64,000 bases of DNA. It comes from Dipteronia dyeriana (lineage: Eukaryota > Streptophyta > Magnoliopsida > Sapindales > Sapindaceae). A program made the position numbers and the translations under genes. The notes under the pieces were generated by a model, which had not been told where the DNA came from, made no database searches, and was given only the letters and a program-made list of their open reading frames with translations. Location: assembly GCA_032871835.1 (NCBI GenBank), contig CM065299.1, positions 42,420,706 through 42,484,705 of the forward strand. Reading direction: 5' to 3'. Positions within the stretch are counted from its first letter, which is position 1; each line of letters opens with the position of its first letter. This document shows positions 1 to 11,949 of the stretch, piece after piece.

Positions 1-757
1 TGGCCGAAATTTTCGTCATAGAATTCTTAGGGCTGGCCGAAAATCTCATGCTCATATATATAGGATCATAAATCATTTCCTAAGAAGGATTTACTTGGTT
101 GGCAAGAATCCTTTCCTTAGGTGGATTTATTTGGTAATTAAGAATCCATATCATAAAGGAATTCTATCCTTTTGTATATATATATATGGGCTGGCTGAAT
201 TTTATATGATATAGATTAGGATCAAAAATTCTTTCGTAAGAAGGATTTACTTGGTAGTTAAGAATCATTTCCTTAGGTAGATTTACTTGGTTGTTAAGAA
301 TCGTTTTCAAAAAAAGAATTCAATCCTCAACCAAGACTTCTAATCCAACTCAATAATGTATTTGTAACCATATTAAAGACTTCCTAATTTGATTAGATAA
401 ATAATTCCTTTTATTTATCTACTTATCAAATATAGTCTTTAACATTAACTATACTAGCAACAATAGTATAATTTTAGGAGACCATCTCCTACTAGGAAAA
501 AGATTTTGACTTTTAATTAAATAATTAATTAATCAACAAATTAATTAATTTCTATTTAATTATATAATAAAATAAAAATAATATATTTAAGCTATTTTTA
601 ATAGCCTTTGCCACCCATACCAAATATAAGGACCATATATTATTTTTCTTATTTTATTAAATCCATTGGACCTTAATAAAAAAGTCCACATGTGAACTAG
701 ACCAATTCTTACAAAAAGAAACAAGTTCTCATGCCGTATTACAATTCTAGATGGACC
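1..757 (-). repeat. Copia LTR A fragment
   Basis: The stretch matches about 1980-2696 of LTR B closely, apart from an insertion of about 40 bp near 200-240. Similarity ends abruptly at about 757, where LTR B continues with unrelated sequence. Positions 60-320 contain several degenerate units of about 30 bp built on GATTTACTTGGT and AAGAATCCTTTCC. The end that should read TGTTAGG on the minus strand is missing. Confidence 0.8.
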
Positions 758-1219
758 CCCTTGCCTACCTCCCATGGGCGTGCGCACCCCTCGCCCTTAC
801 CCATGGGTGTGCGCATGCCACAAACCCATAAAGGGCTGCCATACGCAGCCCATGGCTACCAAATGGTTGCCGTGCGCAGCCCATGCCATGACAAACGTGG
901 CTGCGCGCTCTTCGTACGCACGTTCGTTGTTACGGCTCGTACGGTCCCAAACTTGTTCCAGTTGCTCCTAATTCTTCAAACCTTCGTGTTTTCGATACTT
1001 GAATGTATTACAGAAGAATTTAAATAAAAAAATACTGCAGTTTTTTTTTATTACAATAGTGCAGTTTTTTTTTTATTACAACAACAAAATAAAAAAAAAC
1101 TTAGCAACTACCAAGAAGGAAATTATGGCGACGATAGACCACCCCTCTTGTTACAATCCCAAAACAAAATTACATTAAAATTTTATGACCAAAATTGAGC
1201 AATAACAAACCAAATATAA

Positions 1220-1256
<37 letters not shown>

Positions 1257-1270
1257 ATACATTCCAATAT
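758..1270. other. GC-rich segment of unknown origin inside the broken Copia unit
   Basis: The segment between the LTR A fragment and the LTR B leader has no match elsewhere in the window. Its first 260 bases are strikingly GC-rich against AT-rich surroundings and repeat the core CCCATGGG followed by GTGCGCA (about 770-860). The rest is AT-rich and includes A/T homopolymers at 1020-1100 and an (AT)n microsatellite at 1221-1254. No convincing coding sequence was recognised. Confidence 0.5.
1221..1254. repeat. (AT)n microsatellite
   Basis: About 17 uninterrupted AT dinucleotides, just upstream of the retroelement leader remnant. Confidence 0.95.
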
Positions 1271-1380
1271 AAAAATATATGCGAATACCTAGAGTGTCAT
1301 CTCTTTCTAAAACATGCAAATATACAATAAAAGAAAGATTCACGAACACATACATCAATAAATCAAGGGTACAGCCAGGC

Positions 1381-1392
1381 TTTGATACCAAT
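1381..1392 (-). promoter_or_regulatory. PBS remnant next to LTR B
   Basis: On the minus strand LTR B ends in CCTACA and is followed by ATTGGTATCAAAGC. This resembles the initiator tRNA-Met primer site used by plant Copia elements. The flanking 1300-1392 stretch matches 5730-5815 next to LTR C, confirming it is the 5' leader of an internal region that is now mostly lost. Confidence 0.7.
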
Positions 1393-3771
1393 TGTAGGAA
1401 AAAAACAGGTTCAAAACGCAATGGAAGTGTGATAAAAACAAAATTTAGGGTTTGCGTATAAATAAAAAAATTTCCCTTTATGCAACGAGAACCTTAACCC
1501 TAGATTAATTGACGTATATAAAAGTATCGTACATTTTTCTCATGACGATTGAACAAGCGTCGAATTGATTCCGTAAGATCTTCCAATCCAATCACGAACG
1601 TGAATCACCTTGGAGTGTGGGCTCCCTTACTTTTTATTGTATACCTGAGGATGGAGACAAAGCAAAATCTTTTTTTTGTTAGTTACAAATATCCTCCAAG
1701 AGAAAAATCCAAGAACGTCCGGTCACTTGTGAATTATCAATCAATTTGATTGAAACTCGCGTGAACCTTGATTCAATGTTGTACACAAAACCCTTTTGAT
1801 GTAAAGGATACTAGTATACTATTGAAAACAAAAACGTCTCTTTTTCTCTTTTCTCCTTGGCCGAATTCCACACCCTTTTTCTATTAGTTGATTGAATTTT
1901 GTCTAGAGAAAAAACTAATTTTTGTGGCTCAAAATTCTCTCTTGCTATGCCAAATTCTCTCTTGAAAATTACCTAGGCATGGCCGAAATTTTCATCATAG
2001 AATTCTTAGGGCTGGCCGAAAATCTCATGCTCATATATATAGGATCATAAATCATTTCCTAAGAATGATTTACTTGGTTTGCAAGAATCCTTTCCTTACG
2101 TGCATTTATTTGGTAGTTAAGAATCCTTATATTAAAGGAATTCTATCCTTTTGTATATATATATGGGCTGGCCAAATTTTAAGGATTTACTTGGTAGTTA
2201 AGAATCCTTTCCTTATGTAGATTTACTTGGTTGTTAAGAATCCTTTACAAAAAAAGAATTCAATCCTCAACCAAGACTCCTAATCCAACTCAATAATGTA
2301 TTTGTAACCATATTAAAGACTTCCTAATTTGATTAGATAAATAATTCCTTTTATTTATCTACTTATCAAATATAGTCTTTAATATTAACTATACTAGCAA
2401 TAATAGTATAGTTTTAGGAGACCATCTCCGACTAGGAAAAAGATTTTGACTTTTAATTAAATAATTAATTAATCAATAAATTAATTAATTTCTATTTAAT
2501 TATATAATAAAATAAAAATAATATATTTAAGCTATTTTTAATAGCCTTTGCCACCCATACCAAATATAAGGACCATATATTATTTTTCTTATTTTATTAA
2601 ATCCATTGGACCTTAAAAAAAAAGTCCACATGTGAACTAGACCAATTCTTACAAAAAGAAACAAGTTCTCATGCCGTATTACAATTCTAGATGGACCCCT
2701 AAATTGGTCTGGTAGAATATATCAAGTGATCCATGCAAGTTCGTGTATATTGGGGATCTTGTGGGGCTATCTAAATTTAAGCTCCAATAGACACAACTCA
2801 ATCACAATCAACAAATGATTTACTTAGGTCCGATCTATTTAATTTTAGTTCATTCCACTAAAGAACTAAAATTGAACTCTTAAATAAAGATAGAATAAGT
2901 CTATGTAACTCACTCAGACAACCTTATTGGAGAAAAATGTATCCTCGTGAAGAACACCAGTAATCGCCAAGAGCTCATAGACCGCCTATAGCTCTCCAAG
3001 TTACCATATTTACTCATATGACCACATTTTGAACTTGGATATTTTGACTTGTCCAGAAGCCATGTTTCAACAGACACTATTGAAAACTTAACGTTAAGAT
3101 TTAATATCCAATACCTCAAAACATCCATATGATGGTATTCTACTCACATTCAATAAATGGAGCCACGATGTCCATATCTATAAATGAAGTCCTCTATCGA
3201 TTAACAAATGAATACCACCAAACTATCGAGGATAGACTATGCTATATAATCGTACTCATTGATAGCTCAAATGATAACACTTGCAACCATAAGTCCATCA
3301 TTTGTCTCAGAATTGAGATAGACTCTCCGATTCTCTTCAAATAAACAACTTTTATCCATTGACGATTCTAGATAAAGTATTTCATTGTGATCCAATTCAA
3401 TGCACCCAGTGCACTAGATTATTTTGCCCAAAAACACCATACTTTGACGATTTTAGACTCATCGTAACATATTTGATCCCAATCAAATGCTAGGAAAAGA
3501 ATCTACAACTTTGACAAGATAAAGGTGCCTAACCTTTATCTTAAGTTGTGAATATTATTCTGGACTAACTAAAAAATTGTGTCTACCTCATACATAGCTA
3601 GATGTATGAACAATTCTTCTTTTCTCATAGTCTTTTGATTATTTACTTTTGACAATTATAATAATTAAACTATAAATGCTATAAGATTTGTTAAACTAGA
3701 AATCACTTTATTCATATGAAAAGATTGTTAATTACAATATTACACTCTTGCTATCGAGCATAATCCTAACA
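1393..3771 (-). repeat. Copia LTR B (2379 bp)
   Basis: On the minus strand the LTR starts TGTTAGGATTATGC at 3771, directly after the polypurine stretch GTGGGAGA, and ends CCTACA at 1393. It is similar along its length to LTR C, with indels. It carries the same GATTTACTTGGT-type repeats as LTR A at about 2060-2250. It serves as 3' LTR for the pol remnant on its right and 5' LTR for the lost unit on its left. No coding sequence was seen. Confidence 0.85.
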
Positions 3772-3782
3772 ATCTCCCACTT
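3772..3782 (-). promoter_or_regulatory. Polypurine tract of the Copia remnant
   Basis: On the minus strand the purine-rich GCAAGTGGGAGA stretch lies directly before the LTR B start TGTTAGG. This is the expected plus-strand primer position for an LTR retrotransposon. Confidence 0.75.
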
Positions 3783-3785
3783 GCA

Positions 3786-5305
3786 CTATAGCAAATGTGT
3801 CATATCTCTCATCCCCATGTTCTCTAGATGCACATCAAAACTCTTTTGAGGAAGAGCCTTTGTAAAGGGATCCGCTAGATTTTTTATTGACGCAATTTTG
3901 GTAATCGTCACGTCACCCCTATGCACAATTTCCCTTAAAAGATGATACTTTCTTTCAATGTGTTTCCCTCTCTTATGACTTCTTGGTTCTCTCGAATTAG
4001 CCACCGCTCCACCATTGTCACAATAGATAGTGATCTGCTTATTCGCATCAGGAACCACTACCAAGTCAATCAGGAATTGATGGAGCCAGACACCAGCCTT
4101 GCATGCGGCAACATACTCGGCTTCCATGGTGGAATCGGTATTATAAGATTGCTTGATACTCCTCCATATAACTGCCCATCCTCCAATAGTAAACACAGAT
4201 CCTAATGTTGATCTCCTGGAGTCAAAATATGACTGAAAATCAGAATATGTATACCCAACGAGAATTAAATCCCCTCCAAAGTATACAAGCATATAATCTC
4301 TTGTTCTCCTAAGATACTTGAAAATATGATTGACTGTCGTCCAGTGATCAAGACCAGGCTTCGATTGAAACCTGCTAACTATACCCATATCTGGTCTAAT
4401 ACAGAGCATTGCATACATGAGACTTCCTACTGCCGAAGCATATGGAATCCTTCTCATGAATTGCTCTTCATTCTCATTCTTAGGAACTTGTTCCTTAGAA
4501 AGTTTGATTCCATGTCTGAAAGCTAACATACCTTTCTTAAAATCTTGCATGGAAAACCTAGACAAGATTTTATCTATGTATGAAGCTTGGGATAATGCAA
4601 TTGTTCTATTCATTCTATCCTTTATGACTTGGATACCAAGAATATAACTTGCATCTCCTAAGTCCTTCATATTAAATTGTTTTGCTAACCATTCTTTTAT
4701 TGATGTCAATATACCTACATCATTTCCGATGAGTAGTATATCATCAACGTAAAGAACTAGGAAAAACAACTTGTCGGCTTTAATCTTTTTGTATACACAA
4801 GGTTCATCAAGGTTTGAATAAATCCAAATTTGATCGAACCTTATGTTCCAGGATCTGGATGCTTGCTTCAATCCATATATGGATCTTTGCAACTTGCATA
4901 CCCTTTCCTCTTGGCCCCTTTCAATGAATCTTTCTAGTTGCATCATATAGATGTTTCATCAAGACTTCCATTAAGGAAAGTTGTCTTGACGTCCATTTGC
5001 CAAATCTCTAGGTCTAGAGATGTCGTAAAGGATAAGAGTATCCTAATGGATTTAAGCATGGCCACAGAAGAAAAGGTTTCTTCATAATCGATACCTTCCT
5101 TCTGTGTATAACCTTTAGCTACCAATCTGGCTTTAATGGTTTCCACCTTACAATCCATTCCACTTTTCCTCTTGTATACCCACTTGCACCCGATGGGTTT
5201 TATCAATATAGGCAAGTCTACAAGAGACCAAACTTTGTTTTTGAACATAGATTCAATTTCGGATTGCATTGCCTTTTGCCAATGGCGACAATCAACATCT
5301 TCCAT
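3786..5305 (-). pseudogene. Copia reverse transcriptase / RNase H, frameshifted
   Basis: The product is the RT-RNase H part of a Copia polyprotein, which copies element RNA to DNA in virus-like particles. The N-terminal piece (4943-5305) carries the conserved [11 protein letters not shown] and [12 protein letters not shown] motifs. The frame changes at about 4945, and the larger piece (3786-4946, 386 residues) continues with the catalytic YVDDILLIGND motif, a GSLMYAM segment, and RNase H with the TMEAEY and YCDNGGAVANS motifs, ending near the polypurine tract. The frameshift disables the reading frame. The lineage within Copia was not decided; it is clearly different from the Sirevirus copies. 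Confidence 0.9.
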
Positions 5306-5738
5306 TGCTTCCTTGTACCTCTAGCTTGAATATGAACATGTCAAAAGCATCCAACCTATGTCTCATGAGATACACATAGCCAAATCTTAAGTGATCATCC
5401 GTGAAAGTGATAAAGTACTCATATCCACCTCTAGCTTGAATGATCATAGGTCCACACACATCAGTGTGTATCAATCCTAAACATTCAATGCCTCTTGCGC
5501 CTTTGGTCGTAAACGACCTTTTGGTCATTTTACCTTCCAAACAAGATTCACAAGTTGGTAGATCATCAACCTTTAAGTCACTTAGAGGTCCGTCACATAC
5601 CAATCTTTTAATCTTATTAAGGTTGATAAGACCTAAGTGCAAATGCCATAGATAGGTTTCATCTTTTGATAATTTTACTCTTTTATGATTAGGTTCCATT
5701 AATTCCGAGTCTAACAAGTGAGAGATGTTTTTATGCAC
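5306..5738 (-). pseudogene. Copia GAG-pre-integrase / integrase N-terminus, truncated
   Basis: The stretch encodes a GAG-pre-integrase-like segment (WHLHLGLINLNKI, then CESCLEGKMTKRSF) and the start of the integrase core (HTDVCGPM, FITFTDD). It stops at about 5330 and joins directly to the RT region. The rest of the integrase core, including the glutamate of the DDE triad, is absent. On the other side it meets the 5' leader at about 5740, so gag and protease are gone too. The unit could not transpose on its own. Confidence 0.85.
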
Positions 5739-5803
5739 ATATATACAATAAAAGAAAAAGATTCACGTACACATATATCAATTAATCAAAGGTACAACCA
5801 GTC

Positions 5804-5815
5804 TCTGATACCAAT
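5804..5815 (-). promoter_or_regulatory. PBS next to LTR C
   Basis: On the minus strand LTR C ends in TTACA and is followed by ATTGGTATCAGAGAC, a Copia-type tRNA-Met primer site with a few differences from the usual TGGTATCAGAGC. Confidence 0.8.
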
Positions 5816-8016
5816 TGTAAAGAAAATCGAGGAACGAAAGCGTGAAAAAAAAATAGGGTTTAGTATAAATAAAATAATTTCCCTTTTAATAACAAGAACC
5901 TTAACCCTAGATTAATTGATGTATATAAAAAGTATCGTACCTTTTTTTTCATGACAATTGAACTAGTGTCGAATTGAATCTGCAAGATCTTTCAATCCAA
6001 TCATGAACGTGAATCACCTAGGAGTGTTGGCTCCCTTTCTTTAAATTATATACCTGAGGATGGAAACAAACCAAATCTTCTTCTTTGTTAGTCACAATAA
6101 TCCTCCAAGAGAAAAACCAAGAACGTCCGGTCATTTGTGAATTACCAATCAATTTGATTGAAAATCGCGTGAACCTTGATTCGATGTTGTACACAAAACC
6201 CTTTTTATGCAAAGGATACTAGTGTACTATCGAAAACAAAAACGTTCCCTCTATTCTCTATGCTTGGCCGAATTCTTCACACAATGAGTTGGACGAAGTT
6301 TTTTTCTTATAACAATAAATAAATAAATAAAAAACAACTTCTCACACCAAAAACTAAGGTTTGGCCGAAATTTACAACATATATTTATAAGTTCACAAAT
6401 CCTCTCCTAAAGATGATTTACATTGTAGACAAGAATCCTGTTATTAGATGGATTTACTTAGTGACAAAGAATCATTTTCCAAAAAGAATTTTTTCCTACA
6501 CCAAGACTCATAATCTAACTCATCAATGTATTTGTAATCATATTAAAGATTTCATAATTTGACTAGATAAATAATTCCTTTTATTTATCTACTTATCAAA
6601 TATAGTCTTTAATAGTAATTATACTACCAGCAATAGTATAATATTATGAGACATTCTCCTACTAGAAAAAATTATTTTGACTTTTAATTAAATAATTAAT
6701 TAACTACCAAATTAATTAATTTCTATTTAATTAAATAATAAAATAAAAAAAACAATATATTAAGCTATTTTATATAGTCTTGCCGCCCAACACATATACA
6801 TGGGCCAATATATTATTTTTCTTATTTTATTAAATCCATTGGACCTTAATAAAAAAATCCATATGGGAACTAGACTCATTCTTACAAAAAGAAATAAGTC
6901 CACATGCCTTTATACAATTCTAGATGGACCCCTAAATTGGTCCGGTAGAATATATCAAGTAATCCATTCAAGTTCGTGTGGATTGGGGATCTTGACGGGC
7001 TATCTAAATTTAAGCTCCAATAGACACAACCCAATCATAATCAACAAATGATTCACTTAGGTCCAATCTATTAATTTTAGTTCATTCCACTAAAGAACTA
7101 AAATTGAACTCTTAAATAAAGATAGAATAAGTTGATGCTACTCATTCATACCCTAGACAACCTTATTGGAGAAAGTGTATCCGCGTGAAGAATATCAGTA
7201 ATCGTCAAGAGCTCATAGACTGTCTATAGCTCTCCAAGTTACCATATTAACTGATATGACCATATTTTGAACTTGGATATTTTGACTTGTCAAAAAGCCA
7301 TGTTTCAGTAAACACTATTGAAAACTTAACGTTAAGATTTAATATCCAATACCTCAAAACATCCATATGATAATATTCTACTCTCATTTAATAAATGGAG
7401 TCACGATGTTCATATTTATAAATGAAGTCCTCTATCGATTAACAAATGAATACAACCAAACTATCGAGGATAGACTATGCTATATAATCGTACTCATTGA
7501 TAGCTCAAATGATAACACTTGCAACCATAAGTCCATCATTTATCTCAGGATTGAGATAGACTCTCTGATTGTCTTGAAGTGATCAAATTTATCCATTGAC
7601 GGTTCTAGATAAAGTATTTCACTGTGTTCCTATTCAATGCACCTAGTGCACTAGATTCTTTTGTCCAAAGACACCACACTTTGATGATTTTAGACTCATC
7701 ATAACACGTTTTATCCCACTCAAATGCTAGCAAAAGAATCTACAACTTTAACAAGATAAAGGCGCCCAACCTTTTTCTTAAGTTGTGAATATTATTCAAG
7801 ACTAACTACATAATTGTGTCTACCTCATACATATCTAGATGTATGAACAATTCTTCTTTTCTCATAGTCTTTTGACCGTACGATTATTTACTTTTGACAA
7901 TTATAATAATTAAACTATAAGTGTTATAAGATTTGTTAAACTAGAAATCACTTTATTAATATGAAAAGATTGTCAAATACATTATTATACTCATGATATC
8001 GAGCATAATCCCAACA
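5816..8016 (-). repeat. Copia LTR C (2201 bp)
   Basis: On the minus strand it starts TGTTGGGATTATGCTCG at 8016 and ends TTACA at 5816. It aligns with LTR B over its whole length but is visibly more diverged than A is from B. No coding sequence is present. Its right edge abuts Sirevirus D gag, and the flanking bases 8017-8021 (ATTTG) would be the target duplication if the other end could be seen. Confidence 0.85.
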
Positions 8017-10038
8017 ATTTGAGCCACATGGTAAAAATACTCATCTTTTCTAGTCCACCTAGTAGCAGCATTGTCATTTCTAGAAGCCTCGGGTTTATGG
8101 GTTCTAAAATTCCTAGGTGCATGCATTTTAGCTCTTCTAAGCATATTTTTCTCAATCATACTTTCAATATGACACTAATTAATATACTTAAAACAATTAG
8201 GCCTTATATGATCCTCAGCACCACAATAATGACAAATAGGAGTAAAGTAAGAATTCATACCGTAGCCTTATGCAAACATAGAAGGCTTCCTTCTCATTTG
8301 AGTTGTTCTTTGGTGTTAAGCCAACTCTCTTCTTTGTGATTGGGCCAAGATTACATCCCTTCTTGATTGAGCATGAAAGGTCCTTTATTGAGATTGGGGG
8401 ATCATTGGAGGTTGAGGCCTTGTTTGATGTATTCTTGATTGTTGTGATTGAGTTTTGACTTGAACTTTTGTTAGAGCCTTGACTTGAGCTTGTTTTAAAG
8501 ATTCTCCAACTTCAACCCTTTCTAATGGTTGTTGTGGGCCTTGGATTTTCTTCAGTCTTCACTCTTGACAAAAGTAATCTTCTTTAAGGAAGTGGTTTCC
8601 ATGTCTTCCCCATATCCTAATCCCCGCTTATCACTAAGGCTCTTCCCAATTGATAACATTTTGTCAAGTTTCTCGACTCTGGAGATCATCTTGGCAATCA
8701 ACTTTTCTGCCTCTTAAAGCTCCTCCTTTAAGCTTTCTTCCAACTCTCTTCCAATCTTCACTTCCTCACTCAAGTGACTTACCTTGGAAGTCAACTCGAG
8801 ATTCTCATTTTTCAACTTTTAAATATCCTTATTTTTCTTCAATACAGAGCTCTCAAAGAACTTCATGAAGTCCACATAGTCCATTTCCTTATCAATTTTG
8901 AACCTATAGTTAGATAAGATGCTCTAATCATTAGAGTCACCTACTTCTTCTTTATCACTTATAACTTCCTTGCCATTATGAGATGATGTGAAGGCTATGA
9001 AGTTTGCAACTCGATCTTTATCATCCAAAGGTTTTTCTTCCTCTTCTAGGTCTTCACTGTCACTCCAAATGGCCGTCATCGCTTTTCCTTTCTTCTTTTT
9101 CTTCACACTGACACATTCCAAAGCAATGTGACCAAAGCCACTACATTCATAGCATTGAATCCCCTTTAAGAGTCATTCTCTTATGATCTCTTCATCTTCT
9201 TGAAAGGAGTCTTATTCTTTACTTCTTTTCCTTTAGATCCAAATCCTTTCTTCTCAAACTTCATGAACTTCTTAAACCTTTTTACCATGAGGGCCATCTC
9301 TTCATCTGAGTCATCCTCTTTCTTCTCTTCAACCTTAGAGGTCTTCAATGTAATGCTCTTTTGCTTCTTTGGAGGTGTTAGTGTAGAAGCCCACCTAGAT
9401 TCATAAGCCAGAAGTCTTACGATCACTTCACTTGGCTTCATATTCTTGTTGTCACTATTCTCCTCAATTGTTGTTACCTTAGACTCAAATCTCTTGGGAA
9501 GTGGCCTCATGATCTTTTACTTGATTCTTCTATCTGAGTTTGGGACACCTAGTTTATGGCTTTGATTTACAATATCCATCAACTTCACTTGGAAGTCATT
9601 AAAGCACTCTTACTCCTCCATCCTAATCATCTCAAATTATGTTTAGAGGACTTGGAGCTTGGAATCCTTGACTACTTCAGTGCCTTCATGAGCAGTTTGA
9701 AGAATCTCTCAAGCCTCTTTTGCATTCCTAGTGGTTTGGAACAACTTGTATTGATTGTCGTCCAAGGCACAAAGGATGGCGTGCATGGCCTTGTTGTTCC
9801 ATTTGGATGCTTCAAATTCTTATGTACTCCATTGAGATTTGGGCTTGAGAACTTTATCTCCCTCTTTGGTGGTCATTGTTAGAGGAGTGTACCCATCTTC
9901 AATAGCCATCCAAGCATGGTCATCTATTTGGCAAAGATAGGATTCCATCTTACCCTTCCAAGAAGCATAATTCACCCCATTGAGCAAAGGGGGTCTTGTG
10001 TTGGAGGCTCTCTCATGAATACTACCGCTTCCACTCAT
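8017..10038 (-). pseudogene. Sirevirus-like Copia D gag (decayed, truncated)
   Basis: This is a Copia capsid/nucleocapsid gene in several frames. It starts at 10038 (MSGSGSIHERASNTRPPLL), followed by NYASWKGKMESYLCQI, the typical N-terminus of Sirevirus-type gag. Recognisable later pieces are at 9181-9510 (MRPLPKRFESKVTTIEE region), an intact CCHC zinc knuckle near 9110-9165 (CYECSGFGHIALEC), a lysine-rich acidic tail (8924-9121), and a second CCHC knuckle near 8190-8245 (CHYCGAEDHIRPNC). It closely resembles the gag of element G in this window. It breaks at 8017, after RKDEYFYHVAQI, where the Copia array is inserted. Confidence 0.88.
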
Positions 10039-10152
10039 AATGTTTGAGGGTAATGAATACAATTCAAATGCAATCCAACACTTGCAAACAACCAAAATGT
10101 ACAAAGCAAGACACACACAGAGCACGGATCACCTAAGTATATCTAGGCACCT

Positions 10153-10164
10153 GCTCTGATACCA
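10153..10164 (-). promoter_or_regulatory. PBS of Copia D
   Basis: The minus strand reads TGGTATCAGAGC, the classical primer site matching the 3' end of initiator tRNA-Met. It lies two bases inside the LTR end at 10167. Confidence 0.9.
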
Positions 10165-10166
10165 AT

Positions 10167-11358
10167 TGAAATTCACTACAAATGTGTCAATTATAACCTA
10201 GATGGGGGGTGAATAGGTTTTAACACAATTAATTACCAGCTATTCGAATTAAACAATATTATTATAATCACCCCATCAAAGTATAAAGAATAAGTAAAAA
10301 TACAGAAATAAAGAGACACATATTGTTTATGTGGAAACCCTTAAAAAGGAAAAAACCTCAAGCTAACCACTTAGCCACTCTGATCCTCAAATCCACTATT
10401 GTAATGATGATTACAACCTTGGTTGACCTCCTGTCACCCCACTCGGTCACTAACCCATCACTACTACCCACAGGCCTTGATAATGATTCTTGATCTACAA
10501 GCTTATGCACTAAATTGTTAGCCACAAGCTTAACAACAATGAAGAGACAATGCAACCTAAGTGAATATGCAATGATATTCAAAGTGCAGAAATGCTAGGT
10601 CAAGACAATTGAGCTTATCTAAGGATATAAATATGACAATGAATGCAAATTCTAGATATTAATGTTCTAAATGCAATGATAAGAGAATTAGCTAGAAAGG
10701 TAAAATAGTCCTAAAAAGCTAGCCATGACAAAATAATATTCTCAACCAACAAGAAATTAATCAAGCATGTTATAAATGTAATTAAACATACAAGCATGCA
10801 TTTAAGGAACAATTAATGCTATTCCTAGGTAAACATGGCATAAAAATAAAACATGAAATTTTAATGTATGTAGAAATTACCTAGTCAAGTAAAATATGGT
10901 GCTTCATGCTTGGATAATACAAGAAAGATGCTTGATGCTTATGCAATTGAGTTTGGTTGAGTGAAAAAAATGTCCTTAGAGCTTCTCTCACTAAGAAATC
11001 TTTTCTCAGACAAAAATAGGGTTTTGAAACTTTGAAAAATGAGTTGTGAAGAAGATGATATATTTAAATGAAGCCCAAAATGAAACTATATTGTTTTAAT
11101 AAAACTGCTCAGTATTTGCATTGTGCGCTGGTGGTGGCAATGGTTGAGTGGCGCAACACTAGCTCACAACCTATTTTTGTACTAGGCATCGGTGGAGTAA
11201 CGCAGGGCAATGGCGTACTACCAGCAACATCCAATTGGGTGACCATTGGACGAGTAGCACTGGTATGGGACGTATGACAACCAGCGCAACACCAGCGACA
11301 AACCACTAGAGAGTTGTGTTGGTGTTGGCGCTGGTGTGGGCACTACTCTAGTGGCGCA
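10167..11358 (-). repeat. Copia D 5' LTR, first part (3' end of the LTR)
   Basis: The LTR edge TGAAATTCAC lies next to the PBS. A G-rich run and GTGAATAGGTT near 10204-10220 mirror the end of the other Sirevirus LTRs here. At 11110-11350 the LTR contains a GC-rich cluster of GCGCTGGT/ACCAGCGC-type inverted motifs. Element F is inserted at 11358 and the LTR resumes at 32327, giving a reconstructed length of about 1549 bp, similar to the LTRs of element G. Confidence 0.85.
11354..11358. repeat. Left target-site duplication of element F (GCGCA)
   Basis: GCGCA lies immediately before the TGATTAACACTG start of F and is repeated exactly at 32322-32326 after its last base. Confidence 0.9.
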
Positions 11359-11941
11359 TGATTAACACTGAAAAGTGTATGTTTACTAATGGATAATATC
11401 ATCATTTTACACTTCCAATATGATTAATTCCCCAATTTAGACATAATTTCGTTTGCTAGCTTAAATAAATGTGTTGTGTAGTAATCAGTGTATTTTTCTT
11501 TGTATTTCAGAGGTAATTCGATCAATTCAGAATTATAGAGAATTCAGATGGCAAAACAAACATCATTTTCAAGTTTAGAACGTCAAAAACCTTAGGAAGG
11601 CCATGAAGGGCATTTTTGTAATTTTGACTATTCACTGTTCACAGTTGACTTTCACTATTCCTGATGACGTGGCACATTCCTATTGCCCCAAACTGCGAGT
11701 GCACCGTACACGCGGCTGCAGAGAATAATATTCTAGAAGTCGGTGCACTGTTCACTATTCACTTTCACGATACGTTTACTGTCCACTGTTCACTGTCACT
11801 GTTTACTATTCACTGTCCACTGTTCACTATTCACTTCACGGATTCATTTACTGTTCATTGTTCACTATTCACTGATGATGTGGCAAAATCTGGACGCTCC
11901 ATTCTAAATTCATCTGATGGTCAATTTTCATCCATATTTTG

Positions 11942-11949
11942 TATAAATA
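11942..11949 (+). promoter_or_regulatory. TATA-like box in element F LTR
   Basis: TATAAATA followed by a G-rich then C/T-rich stretch is a plausible core promoter for the element RNA. The equivalent TATAAATAT occurs at 31537 in the 3' LTR. Promoter activity is inferred. Confidence 0.6.

Larger units (their letters stand above)
1..8016 (-). mobile_element. Tandem Copia array with shared LTRs (LTR A fragment, LTR B, LTR C)
   Basis: Three copies of one long LTR lie in the same orientation, separated by two shortened internal regions. LTR B (1393-3771) and LTR C (5816-8016) have TG...CA ends. Each has a PBS-like sequence (TGGTATCA core on the minus strand) directly to its left, so each acts as a 5' LTR for the DNA on its left. 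LTR A is only a fragment (1-757) cut by the window start. The right end at 8016 interrupts the gag-to-protease linker of Sirevirus D, so the array is nested in D. The left end lies outside the window, so no target duplication can be checked. A and B look closer to each other than to C by eye. This is inferred to come from recombination between LTRs of neighbouring copies. Confidence 0.8.

Noticed and set aside
587..1027. Short ORFs across the GC-rich segment (587-787 minus, 731-1027 plus, 774-971 plus)
   Set aside because: They span the junction between LTR sequence and the GC-rich segment, differ in frame and have no recognisable domain.
8017..10038. A host zinc-finger gene
   Set aside because: The CCHC motifs are Gag nucleocapsid knuckles in a fragmented Copia gag, shown by its PBS, LTR and similarity to element G.
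11109..11306. Open frames in the GC-rich part of LTR D (11068-11277 plus, 11109-11306 minus)
   Set aside because: They result from the repetitive GCGCTGGT-type sequence in an LTR and appear on both strands.
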